DNA from: CAYRGQ01 sp964444885
GTDB taxonomy: Bacteria > Bacteroidota > Bacteroidia > Sphingobacteriales > Sphingobacteriaceae
Direction of reading: 5' to 3'
Assembly (NCBI GenBank): GCA_964444885.1
Contig: CAYUIZ010000161.1
Location: forward strand, 1 to 5,793
DNA length: 5,793 bases
Shown: positions 1 through 5,653 of the stretch, one piece after another
Layout of the letters: the number at the start of each line of letters is the position of its first letter
How positions within the stretch are numbered: the first letter of the stretch is position 1
The notes under the pieces: model-generated
The model's database searches: none
Seen by the model: the letters and a program-made list of their open reading frames with translations, nothing else
What the model was told of the DNA's origin: nothing
Program-made: the position numbers and the translations under genes

Positions 1-10
1 GTCATTGCCT

Positions 11-26
11 GCCTGCCGTGGCAGGC
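11..26. repeat. Short GC-rich palindrome near the left edge
   Basis: GCCTGCC (11-17) and GGCAGGC (20-26) are perfect reverse complements separated by two bases; a real hairpin would probably open to a four-base loop. A related CCTGCCTGCC-type run recurs at 726-739 without its partner arm. Short CCTGCCTGCC/GGCAGGCAGG palindromes between genes are something I recall from Bacteroidota genomes, so this may be a dispersed repeat, but one window cannot show copy number. The rest of 1-233 holds an A/T-rich stretch at 68-84 and a weak GC stem (154-158 with 172-176), and no convincing gene. Confidence 0.35.
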
Positions 27-185
27 TTCGCCCCAACCCAATTCCCCACGCTCTTGCTCGCAACGATCTTTTTTTAAATTAAATGCGTTTGCCCTGTTCG
101 GCCAGGCACGCAAAATCACGCCAAAGGCTGACAAGCGTCATTATTTTAGGTGACGGGCCCGGCCCCGCGCTGCCCGGAAATCTCG

Positions 186-193
186 TATATTTA
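186..193 (+). promoter_or_regulatory. Possible -7 promoter element before the CBS gene
   Basis: TATATTTA matches the Bacteroidota -7 consensus TAnnTTTG at every defined base except the last. It lies 40 bases before the start codon at 234, which would give a leader of roughly 30-35 bases. I see no TTTG or TTG at the expected -33 position, where the sequence is GC-rich, so this is only a weak candidate. Confidence 0.22.
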
Positions 194-233
194 CGTACAG
201 AAACTAGAAGACAACCCGTAAATCCTTTACACT

Positions 234-659
234 ATGAATACGCAAGATAAAATTACCGCTATCATGACCGAAAACGTGCTTTGTGTAGACGTGGACGAAG
301 AGTTGCTCCGCGTGGATAGCCTAATGAAAAAACACAAAATCCGCCACCTGCCCGTCCTGCGCAAAGGAAAGCTTGTGGGGATTATCAGCCAGACGGATAT
401 TCTGCGCTTAAGCTTTGGGGGGATTTTTGAGGGACAAGGAGAATCCGATCTCGGTATGTTCGAAACCCTTCGCCTTGAACACGTGATGGTTGCGAAGCCC
501 AGTGTTGCGAACACGTCGGACACAATCGCGGACGTGGCACAGCTCTTTGTCGACTCGAATTTCCACGCCGTGCCCGTGGTCAACGACGAGCAGGAGGTGG
601 TAGGAATCGTGTCCACGACGGACATTATTCGCTATTTTATTCAGGAAACGCAGGGATAA
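234..659 (+). CDS. Two-CBS-domain protein
   Basis: This 141-residue soluble protein consists almost entirely of a pair of CBS motifs (a Bateman module). The first spans about residues 6-60 and contains the core HKIRHLPVLRKGKLVGIIS followed by TDIL. The second spans about 82-138 with HAVPVV, VGIVS and TDII. The RHLPV/HAVPV strand and the G-I-(I/V)-S-x-T-D turn, which contacts ribose and phosphate in nucleotide-binding CBS pairs, are present in both halves. There is no signal peptide, membrane segment or attached enzymatic domain, so it is probably a cytoplasmic adenosine-nucleotide sensor acting on an unknown partner. The residues joining the motifs (about 61-81) are Gly/Glu-rich and probably flexible. 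The ATG at 234 is preceded by an A-rich leader without a Shine-Dalgarno sequence, normal for Bacteroidota. The next gene, a universal stress protein, also belongs to a nucleotide-binding family; a shared energy-stress role is inference. The domain call is firm; the physiological role is unknown. Confidence 0.93.
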   Translation: MNTQDKITAIMTENVLCVDVDEELLRVDSLMKKHKIRHLPVLRKGKLVGIISQTDILRLSFGGIFEGQGESDLGMFETLRLEHVMVAKPSVANTSDTIADVAQLFVDSNFHAVPVVNDEQEVVGIVSTTDIIRYFIQETQG

Positions 660-994
660 TCGGTCAGGGCCAACGTCTTAAAACTAATCGTCATCGCGAG
701 GCTGTGTTGGGCCGGGTGAGCTGAAGCCTGCCTGCCTGGTCCGCGGGTAAAATTGGGACAAAGCAGCGAGTTAGGCGAAAGAATAGCCATTCTTACAATC
801 GGAACTTCGGTTAAACGCGCTTTCCGTGGATAAGCGGTTGGGCATTAGCGGCTTCTTGGATGGAATGCGTACCTTTGCCTAACACCGACTGACCGTCTGT
901 CCGTACAAACGAAGTTGCCGCGTTGCTAGCCGGCTGCGTAAGTTGACGACAACGTCGGACCATTTACATTTATCACTATAATACCTATACAATT
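660..994. other. 335-base intergenic region with no recognised gene
   Basis: I find no credible coding region on either strand. The region contains a CCTGCCTGCC-like run (726-739), a six-base-pair hairpin AAGAAT-AGCC-ATTCTT (779-794), a small CGAC/GTCG stem just after 943, and an A/T-rich stretch at 961-994 leading into the next start codon. The 779-794 hairpin lacks a following T-run and lies over 100 bases past the CBS stop codon, so it is not a convincing terminator. The length suggests that the CBS and stress-protein genes are transcribed separately. Confidence 0.6.
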
Positions 995-1807
995 ATGAAA
1001 ACGATATTAGTACCCACGGATTTTTCGAATAACGCGTTTATCGCCGCCCAGTACGCTGCGTCGCTCGCTGAGCGCACGGGCCAGCGCGTCAGGCTGCTGC
1101 ACGTCTTCATCGCCTTGTACATAGAGGAAGAGACGGAGCCAACCGACGATCGGCGGGTAGGCCTTTGCAATGAGCAGATGGCCGAGCTGATTACTACGCT
1201 AAAGGGGCAATACCCCGCTGTTTCCATCGAAGGCGAATGCATTCAGGGATTTATGATCGACCGCCTGCAGGAAAAACTGCACGCCGAAAGCTATAACCTC
1301 ATCGTGATGGGGACAAAGGGCGCCACGAACGTGGCCGAAAACGTCCTGGGTAGCACGACCTTTGAAGTAATTCGCAAAGCGTCCGTACCCGTGCTGGTCG
1401 TACCCGAAAACACGCCTGATTTTAAACTGGACCAAGCGGGCTTCTTCACGGACTACAAAGATGCCGAGCTGGACGCCCTGCTCCGTCTGCGCCACACGCT
1501 CGGCAACCAGTTCTCGGTTCGCGTACTGCACCTCTACAAGTCGACCACGCAAGATCCCGTGGAGGAAAATGCCCAGTGGCAACGGAAAATCACCGATGCA
1601 TTCCCTGAGAACAACCTGACGTTTGAGACCTGCCGTGTGGCGAAAATAAATGCCAATACTGTGGCGCAGGTCGCCATTGAGGAGAAGTTAGACCTCTTGG
1701 TGTTCTCACGTCCGCACCGCACGTTTTTTGAGTCAATATTCGTCAAAAGCCTGACGAAGGAAGTGGCAAACTATCCGACCGTTCCTTCCCTGTTTATCCG
1801 CGAATAA
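995..1807 (+). CDS. Universal stress protein, tandem Usp domains
   Basis: This 270-residue cytoplasmic protein has two UspA-like domains, twice the single-domain length and a common arrangement in Bacteroidota. Domain 1 (about residues 1-138) opens with MKTILVPTDFS and carries a complete ATP-binding signature G-x2-G-x9-G-S at G106, G109, G119 and S120, ending in the typical strand VPVLVVP. Domain 2 (about 140-270) keeps the fold pattern (VRVLHLY; LDLLVFS; VPSLFI) but has lost the glycine motif, with SRPHRTFFESIF in its place, so it probably does not bind ATP in the usual way. It may serve for dimerisation or partner binding. Universal stress proteins aid survival under starvation, oxygen limitation or other stress, but the specific role cannot be read from the sequence. 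The ATG at 995 begins the conserved first strand, which supports that start. It is unlikely to be co-transcribed with the CBS gene because of the long gap, and a stem-loop follows it. Confidence 0.95.
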   Translation: MKTILVPTDFSNNAFIAAQYAASLAERTGQRVRLLHVFIALYIEEETEPTDDRRVGLCNEQMAELITTLKGQYPAVSIEGECIQGFMIDRLQEKLHAESYNLIVMGTKGATNVAENVLGSTTFEVIRKASVPVLVVPENTPDFKLDQAGFFTDYKDAELDALLRLRHTLGNQFSVRVLHLYKSTTQDPVEENAQWQRKITDAFPENNLTFETCRVAKINANTVAQVAIEEKLDLLVFSRPHRTFFESIFVKSLTKEVANYPTVPSLFIRE

Positions 1808-1817
1808 CGCCCGGCAA

Positions 1818-1850
1818 GCGGGTAGTGGCCGTAGCGTGCTGCCCGCCTTT
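1818..1850 (+). terminator. Probable terminator after the stress-protein gene
   Basis: GCGGGTAG (1818-1825) pairs with CTGCCCGC (1839-1846) through eight base pairs including one G-T, with a 13-base loop, followed by CTTT. It starts 10 bases past the stop codon, the right place for an intrinsic terminator. The T-tract is short, so termination may be inefficient or factor-dependent. Confidence 0.45.
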
Positions 1851-1866
1851 CCACGTCGTCTTGTGC

Positions 1867-1909
1867 AATACCGAGACGCCAGGCCAGCTGAGTCGGGTGC
1901 CTCGGTGTT
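1867..1909. other. Second stem-loop in the 1808-1966 gap
   Basis: AATACCGAG (1867-1875) pairs with CTCGGTGTT (1901-1909), nine pairs with one G-T. After one mismatch, CGCC (1877-1880) can pair with GGTG (1896-1899), giving a 43-base hairpin with a loop of about 15 bases. No T-run follows. It could be a backup terminator, an RNA stabilising structure at the 3' end of the stress-protein mRNA, or an operator-like palindrome upstream of the metal locus. Confidence 0.35.
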
Positions 1910-1954
1910 AGAAAGCTGATATGCATAAGAATATGTTTTTTAATTGATTTTGCT

Positions 1955-1962
1955 TATTTTTG
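1955..1962 (+). promoter_or_regulatory. Candidate -7 element for the metal locus
   Basis: TATTTTTG fits the Bacteroidota -7 consensus TAnnTTTG exactly and sits in an A/T-rich tract (about 1919-1962) that contrasts with the GC-richer flanks. No clear TTTG is present 17-23 bases upstream, which lowers confidence. Its end is only four bases before the ATG at 1967, implying a near-leaderless transcript or initiation at the second ATG (1973). Confidence 0.35.
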
Positions 1963-1966
1963 TGGG

Positions 1967-2416
1967 ATGCTCATGCTACGCAAGTTAATAGTTCTCGTGA
2001 TTTTGTCGGTGTATGCCCTGTCTTCATCGGGTACATCGCTCTATTTGCACTATTGCTGCGGCATGCCCTATGTGATGGCCATCAATGAAAAGCCTGAGGC
2101 ATACGATCCTTGCTTATTCTGCACGGAATCCGAGCATCATGACGGTCCCGAGTGTGATGACGATACGTGTGAGCTAATGGTTCACCACGGATGTAAAGAC
2201 GTGTACTGGGACACGGTCGACGTTACCAACGAGCATATCACCTACGGCGATAAGGGGACCCATTTCGTCGTGCAGCCCGCTGAGATTTCCCTTCCGTGGT
2301 CGGTTAATGTATCGGCCTTTGTGGCAGACGGCTCCGTCACGTATTTTGCGGACAGTTCGCCGCCGCGGGTATCCAATACGCCGCTTTTCATATTCCACTG
2401 CACCTACCGTATTTGA
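1967..2416 (+). CDS. HYC_CC_PP-type small exported Cys/His-rich protein
   Basis: This 149-residue protein has a basic-hydrophobic signal-like N-terminus (about residues 1-22: Met, Leu, Arg-Lys, then a Leu/Ile/Val run) and is probably exported to the periplasm or envelope. It matches what I recall of the HYC_CC_PP family of Bacteroidota: LHYCCG at residues 27-32, a Cys-rich middle, SSPPR at 130-134, and a C-terminus PLFIFHCTYRI close to the family ending. It contains eight cysteines (30, 31, 49, 52, 63, 68, 76, 145), with CLFC at 49-52 a possible CxxC site and His pairs at 57-58 and 73-74, so metal binding is plausible. The usual mid-protein Cys-Cys appears here as Gly75-Cys76. Biochemical function is unknown to me. 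Its position 113 bases upstream of a metal-type TonB receptor on the same strand is the family's usual setting and suggests a shared role in metal handling. The start could be Met1 or Met3 (1973); both keep the signal segment. Confidence 0.82.
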   Translation: MLMLRKLIVLVILSVYALSSSGTSLYLHYCCGMPYVMAINEKPEAYDPCLFCTESEHHDGPECDDDTCELMVHHGCKDVYWDTVDVTNEHITYGDKGTHFVVQPAEISLPWSVNVSAFVADGSVTYFADSSPPRVSNTPLFIFHCTYRI

Positions 2417-2427
2417 TTTCTTGCCAC

Positions 2428-2440
2428 GCCTGATCCAGGC
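2428..2440. other. Small hairpin between the two metal-locus genes
   Basis: GCCTG (2428-2432) and CAGGC (2436-2440) form a five-base-pair GC stem with a three-base loop, 11 bases past the upstream stop codon. No T-run follows closely, so it is a weak attenuator or terminator candidate at most. Confidence 0.25.
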
Positions 2441-2449
2441 TCCAATCTA

Positions 2450-2478
2450 TTGGGAATAAATGCGTCTGCCTTTTTTTG
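2450..2478 (+). promoter_or_regulatory. Weak possible promoter for the receptor gene
   Basis: TTG (2450-2452) is followed after 18 bases by TTTTTTTG (2471-2478), which matches TAnnTTTG except for the A. Spacing is within the Bacteroidota range and would start a transcript about 45 bases before the receptor ATG. It could give the receptor its own promoter in addition to read-through from the upstream gene. Homopolymer T-runs make chance matches likely. Confidence 0.22.
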
Positions 2479-2529
2479 GCACGTATGATTTCCTTTCATC
2501 ATGGCAATTGACATCAAATCAAATCCAAA

Positions 2530-5433
2530 ATGAGAACTCTTATTATCACAATATTTTTAATGGCAAGCGTGGCTGTTAGCGCTACGGCTGCCGAATCTAA
2601 TTCCGTGCGTGTCGTCCTGCGGGCTGACACCACCATTACCCTGCCCACAGCGGGCAACTGCGGCATGTGCCGCGCGCGAATCCAGGAGGCTGCCAGCATC
2701 CCGGGTGTCAAGAAAGCGGCTTGGGACATGGAGACCAAGTTGCTCGCCGTTACCTTTGATGCGGCGTTGACGAGCAAGGAAGAGATCAAGAAGCACGTGG
2801 CCGCGGCAGGTCACGATATTGACGGCCTCCGGGCCGATGATGCAGTGTATGAGGCCTTGCATGACTGCTGCCTATACACTCGTCCGGAAGCCGAAGCGGC
2901 TGCCGACAGTACGGCTTCCTTTACGGTGGCCGGGGCGTGCAGCATGTGCCGCGATCGGATTCTGGAAGCTGCCGCGGCGGACGGGCTTGACGAAGCAGCC
3001 TGGGATGCAAAAAGCCAGTTGCTCACGCTCAATTTCAATCCGACGTTGTATAGCTTGACGGATGCCAAGACGCGTATCTTGGCTGCCGGCCACGACGTCG
3101 ATGGACAGTCTGCCACGCAAAACGCCTATGCTGCCTTGCCGGCTTGTTGCCAATACCACGACGAGAAAAATCCGCATAAAGCACAGACAAACGCGCATGA
3201 CCATGACGATCATGACCACGAACATATCGTCGTCGGGGTAGTGATGGAAGAAGACACTCGCGGAAACCTGACGCCGCTACACGCAGCAAACGTACATTGG
3301 GTAGAAGACGCTTCCGTGCGGACGACGACCGATGCTTCGGGTGTCTTTCGGATTAACCACGAAGACCATTACGAACGTTTAGTCGTCTCCTATGCAGGCC
3401 ATGCGCCTGACACGCTGATCGTCAAAGACCCGCATGAAGTGGTGGTGGTGACGTCCAAAAACAATACGCTAGCCGAGGTGACCGTTACGGCCAGACGCCG
3501 ATCGAACTACATTTCGGCGCTGTCGCCCACCCGCCTGGAAACACTGACCGGGCAGGAACTTTTTAAAGCTGCCTGCTGCGACCTTAGTGAGAGTTTTGAA
3601 ACCAACGCTTCGGTCGACGTGGTGAGCAGCGATGCGGTGACGGGCAGCAAGCAGATTCAAATGCTGGGGCTGAGTGGCAATTACACCCAGCTGACGGTCG
3701 AAAACCTGCCAGGCCCACGCGGTTTGGCAACGCCGCTGGGGCTGAATAGCATTGCCGGCACATGGATTGAGTCCATCCAGATCAGCAAAGGGATTGGATC
3801 TGTCGTCAACGGCTTTGAGAATATTGCAGGGCAAATCAACGTGGAACTTAAAAAGCCCGAAAACGCCGAACGCCTGTTCTTCAACGCGTATGCCAATAAC
3901 ATGGGGCGGACAGACGTGAACCTCAACCTGGCGCACAGCTTTAATGAAAAATGGTCGGCAGCCTTGCTTTTGCACGACAACTTCATGTATAACCGCCACA
4001 TGAATTTCAGCAGCAACGGCTTCCGCGATATGCCGGTCGGTAACTTGTTTAGCGGGGTGAACCGTTGGAAGTACGAGGACGGCAGGGGTTTGATCCTGCA
4101 ATTCGGCGTCAAGTTCTTGAGCGACGACCGGGTCGGAGGACAAGTGGACTTCGCACCGGAAACCCACAAGTTGCAAGGCGATGTTTATGGGCTTGGATTT
4201 GATATCGAACGCTACGAGGCGTTTGCGAAGATCGGATACGTATTCCCGGAAAATATTCACCGAAGCATTGGCCTGCAGCTTTCGGGCAGCGTATATAACC
4301 AAGCTTCTTATTTCGGGTTGCGGACTTACGATGCCGACCAGACAAACGGCTATGCGAACCTGATATACCAAGATATTCTCGGATCCGTCGTACACAAATA
4401 CCGCACGGGCGTCAGCGTGATGTATGACCGGTATAATGAGTGGTACGCGGATACCGATGCGGATCGTCAGGTAAGCGACAGGTTTGCACGTACTGAGATT
4501 GTGCCAGGTGCTTTCTTTGAATACACGTACAGTCCGAACGACAAATTTGATGCCGTGGTGGGTATGCGTGGCGACTACAATAACCTCTACGGCTGGTTTG
4601 CTACACCGCGGGTGCACCTCCGCTACCAACCCATTGCAGGGTCTACGTTTCGGCTGAGCGGTGGGCGCGGGCAGCGCACGGCCAACATTTTCGCGGAGAA
4701 CACCGCGGCGTTAGCCAGTTCGCGCGTGGTGCGTATTGCCAACGCGAACAATCAAGCCCAAGCCTACGGCCTGAAGCCGGAAATCGCGTGGAACACCGGT
4801 CTTAGCTTCGACCAGGACTTTCGTTTGCTCAACCGGCAGGCTTCGTTCAGCCTTGAGCTGTTCCGCAATGATTTTATCAACCAGGTAGTGGTGGATTTCG
4901 AAAGCCCACAGGATATCGCCTTCTACAATTTGGACGGCCGCTCTTATTCCAACAGCATGCAGGCTGAATTCAGGTTTATGCCGTTCCCTCATTTTGAAGC
5001 GCGCACAGCCTACCGTTTCTTTGACGTGAAGACCACATATGGCGGGGAACTGCTACAGCGCCCCTTGGTGGCCCGCCACCGCGGCTTCCTCAATTTGGGC
5101 TACAATACGCACAGCGGCGGCTGGCATTTTGACTATACGCTCAATATCGTGGGCCAGAAACGCTTGCCGTCTACCGCTACCAACCCGGCCCAGTACCAGA
5201 TGATGGATTATTCGAAGTCCTACGTGACGATGAATGCGCAAATCAGCAAGACTATTGGTAAAGTTAGGCCCATCGACGTCTACGCGGGTGGCGAAAACCT
5301 GACTAACTTCTTCCAGTCTAATCCCATCTTGGCTGCCGACCAGCCCTTCAGCAGTTATTTTGATACGTCGATGCTATGGGGGCCGATATCCGGCAGGATG
5401 TTCTATGCAGGTATCCGTATCGGTATAAACTAA
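2530..5433 (+). CDS. TonB-dependent receptor fused to two N-terminal HMA metal-binding domains
   Basis: This 967-residue outer-membrane receptor probably takes up a metal or metal complex using TonB energy. In order: a signal peptide (about 1-21, cleavage near Ala20-Ala21); HMA domain 1 (about 33-116) with GNCGMC (C44, C47) and Cys113-Cys114; HMA domain 2 (about 126-209) with GACSMC (C137, C140) and Cys206-Cys207; a His/Asp-rich linker (210-232); a carboxypeptidase-regulatory-like beta domain (about 233-306); a TonB-box-like segment LAEVTVTA (314-321); a plug (about 335-443) with AACCDLSESFETN, QIQMLGLSGNYTQ and ISKGIGSV; and a beta-barrel from about 449 to the C-terminus. Removing the HMA pair and linker leaves about 735 residues, the usual size for the metal-type receptors I recall. 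The plug motifs and HMA modules suggest copper or a similar soft metal, but the substrate is inferred. Regions before the plug face the periplasm, so the HMA domains could capture metal leaving the pore. It probably works with the upstream HYC_CC_PP protein. There is no Shine-Dalgarno sequence; the ATG at 2530 is chosen because it begins the signal peptide. Confidence 0.95.
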   Translation: MRTLIITIFLMASVAVSATAAESNSVRVVLRADTTITLPTAGNCGMCRARIQEAASIPGVKKAAWDMETKLLAVTFDAALTSKEEIKKHVAAAGHDIDGLRADDAVYEALHDCCLYTRPEAEAAADSTASFTVAGACSMCRDRILEAAAADGLDEAAWDAKSQLLTLNFNPTLYSLTDAKTRILAAGHDVDGQSATQNAYAALPACCQYHDEKNPHKAQTNAHDHDDHDHEHIVVGVVMEEDTRGNLTPLHAANVHWVEDASVRTTTDASGVFRINHEDHYERLVVSYAGHAPDTLIVKDPHEVVVVTSKNNTLAEVTVTARRRSNYISALSPTRLETLTGQELFKAACCDLSESFETNASVDVVSSDAVTGSKQIQMLGLSGNYTQLTVENLPGPRGLATPLGLNSIAGTWIESIQISKGIGSVVNGFENIAGQINVELKKPENAERLFFNAYANNMGRTDVNLNLAHSFNEKWSAALLLHDNFMYNRHMNFSSNGFRDMPVGNLFSGVNRWKYEDGRGLILQFGVKFLSDDRVGGQVDFAPETHKLQGDVYGLGFDIERYEAFAKIGYVFPENIHRSIGLQLSGSVYNQASYFGLRTYDADQTNGYANLIYQDILGSVVHKYRTGVSVMYDRYNEWYADTDADRQVSDRFARTEIVPGAFFEYTYSPNDKFDAVVGMRGDYNNLYGWFATPRVHLRYQPIAGSTFRLSGGRGQRTANIFAENTAALASSRVVRIANANNQAQAYGLKPEIAWNTGLSFDQDFRLLNRQASFSLELFRNDFINQVVVDFESPQDIAFYNLDGRSYSNSMQAEFRFMPFPHFEARTAYRFFDVKTTYGGELLQRPLVARHRGFLNLGYNTHSGGWHFDYTLNIVGQKRLPSTATNPAQYQMMDYSKSYVTMNAQISKTIGKVRPIDVYAGGENLTNFFQSNPILAADQPFSSYFDTSMLWGPISGRMFYAGIRIGIN
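2626..3156 (+). repeat. Internal tandem duplication encoding the two HMA domains
   Basis: Residues 33-116 (bases 2626-2877) align without any gap to residues 126-209 (2905-3156) at a fixed offset of 93 residues (279 bases). By hand count 38 of 84 positions are identical, including CxMCR, the RI and EAA residues of the first helix, AAWD, LL, AAGHD and the CC-x-Y ending. The DNA copies have diverged clearly, so this is an old duplication and not a recent slippage product or assembly error. Confidence 0.9.
3157..3225 (+). other. His/Asp-rich linker within the receptor (residues 210-232)
   Basis: Between HMA domain 2 and the carboxypeptidase-like domain are 23 residues with seven histidines (210, 216, 223, 225, 228, 230, 232) and many Asp/Glu, ending in HDHDDHDHEH. 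It is probably flexible, exposed to the periplasm and able to bind divalent metals such as copper, zinc or nickel. Similar runs occur in many metal transporters and chaperones. Confidence 0.75.
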
Positions 5434-5516
5434 ACGTAAAATATGGATTGTCCCGGCTACGAACCAGGGAAATCGCTTTTAATCTAAGTTCTGATTATAA
5501 AATGGCTCCAACCGGC

Positions 5517-5564
5517 TGTTTTGTCACAAATTTTGCTGAAAAGGGCAAAATTTTCGCCAAAACG
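5517..5564. other. A/T-rich two-part hairpin inside the element
   Basis: GTTTTG (5518-5523) pairs with CAAAAC (5558-5563). After a symmetric 4x4 internal loop, AAATTTTGC (5528-5536) pairs with GCAAAATTT (5545-5553), closing an eight-base loop. A T-G wobble can extend the base to 5517/5564. This much consistent pairing in 48 bases is unlikely to be chance. Confidence 0.55.
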
Positions 5565-5576
5565 AGTAGTTCTTCA

Positions 5577-5611
5577 TTTCTAGCCCCCGGGTTGAAACCC
5601 GGGGCTAGAAA
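5577..5611. repeat. Strong REP-like GC hairpin
   Basis: TTTCTAGCCCC (5577-5587) pairs with GGGGCTAGAAA (5601-5611), then after a single bulged C (5588) GGGT (5589-5592) pairs with ACCC (5597-5600), closing a TGAA loop. That is 15 base pairs with one bulge. I recall similar CTAGCCCCGGGTT/AACCCGGGGCTAG palindromes as dispersed REP-type repeats in several bacterial genomes, sometimes mobilised by RAYT transposases. No T-run follows on either strand, so it is not a standard intrinsic terminator, though it could stabilise the receptor mRNA 3' end. Confidence 0.65.
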
Positions 5612-5653
5612 TAGGACACCCCTTGGGGTTGGCTATCTCCTAAAAAGCGATTT

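Noticed and set aside
1..153. A + strand frame open from the left edge to a TGA at 151-153, possible end of an upstream gene
   Set aside because: The translation is low-complexity and domain-free, and the frame runs through the GC palindrome and the A/T-rich tract. About 50 open codons is weak evidence.
227..625. A 132-codon minus-strand open frame opposite the CBS gene
   Set aside because: The Ser/Thr/Arg-rich translation is typical of antisense shadow and the + strand reading is a clear CBS pair.
943..982. TTGACG (943-948) and TATAAT (977-982) as a sigma70-type promoter for the stress-protein gene
   Set aside because: The spacing is 28 bases, far from 17, and Bacteroidota housekeeping sigma factors use a different consensus.
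1199..1582. A 127-codon minus-strand open frame inside the stress-protein gene
   Set aside because: It is antisense to a clearly conserved Usp sequence and its translation resembles no family I know.
2485..2502. ATGAT/ATCAT short inverted repeat before the receptor gene as a regulator site
   Set aside because: Five base pairs across eight bases in A/T-rich DNA is easily chance.
3469..4629. A 386-codon open frame on the minus strand inside the receptor gene
   Set aside because: It lies wholly opposite well-conserved plug and barrel sequence, has no recognisable domain and appears to result from the codon bias of the real gene.
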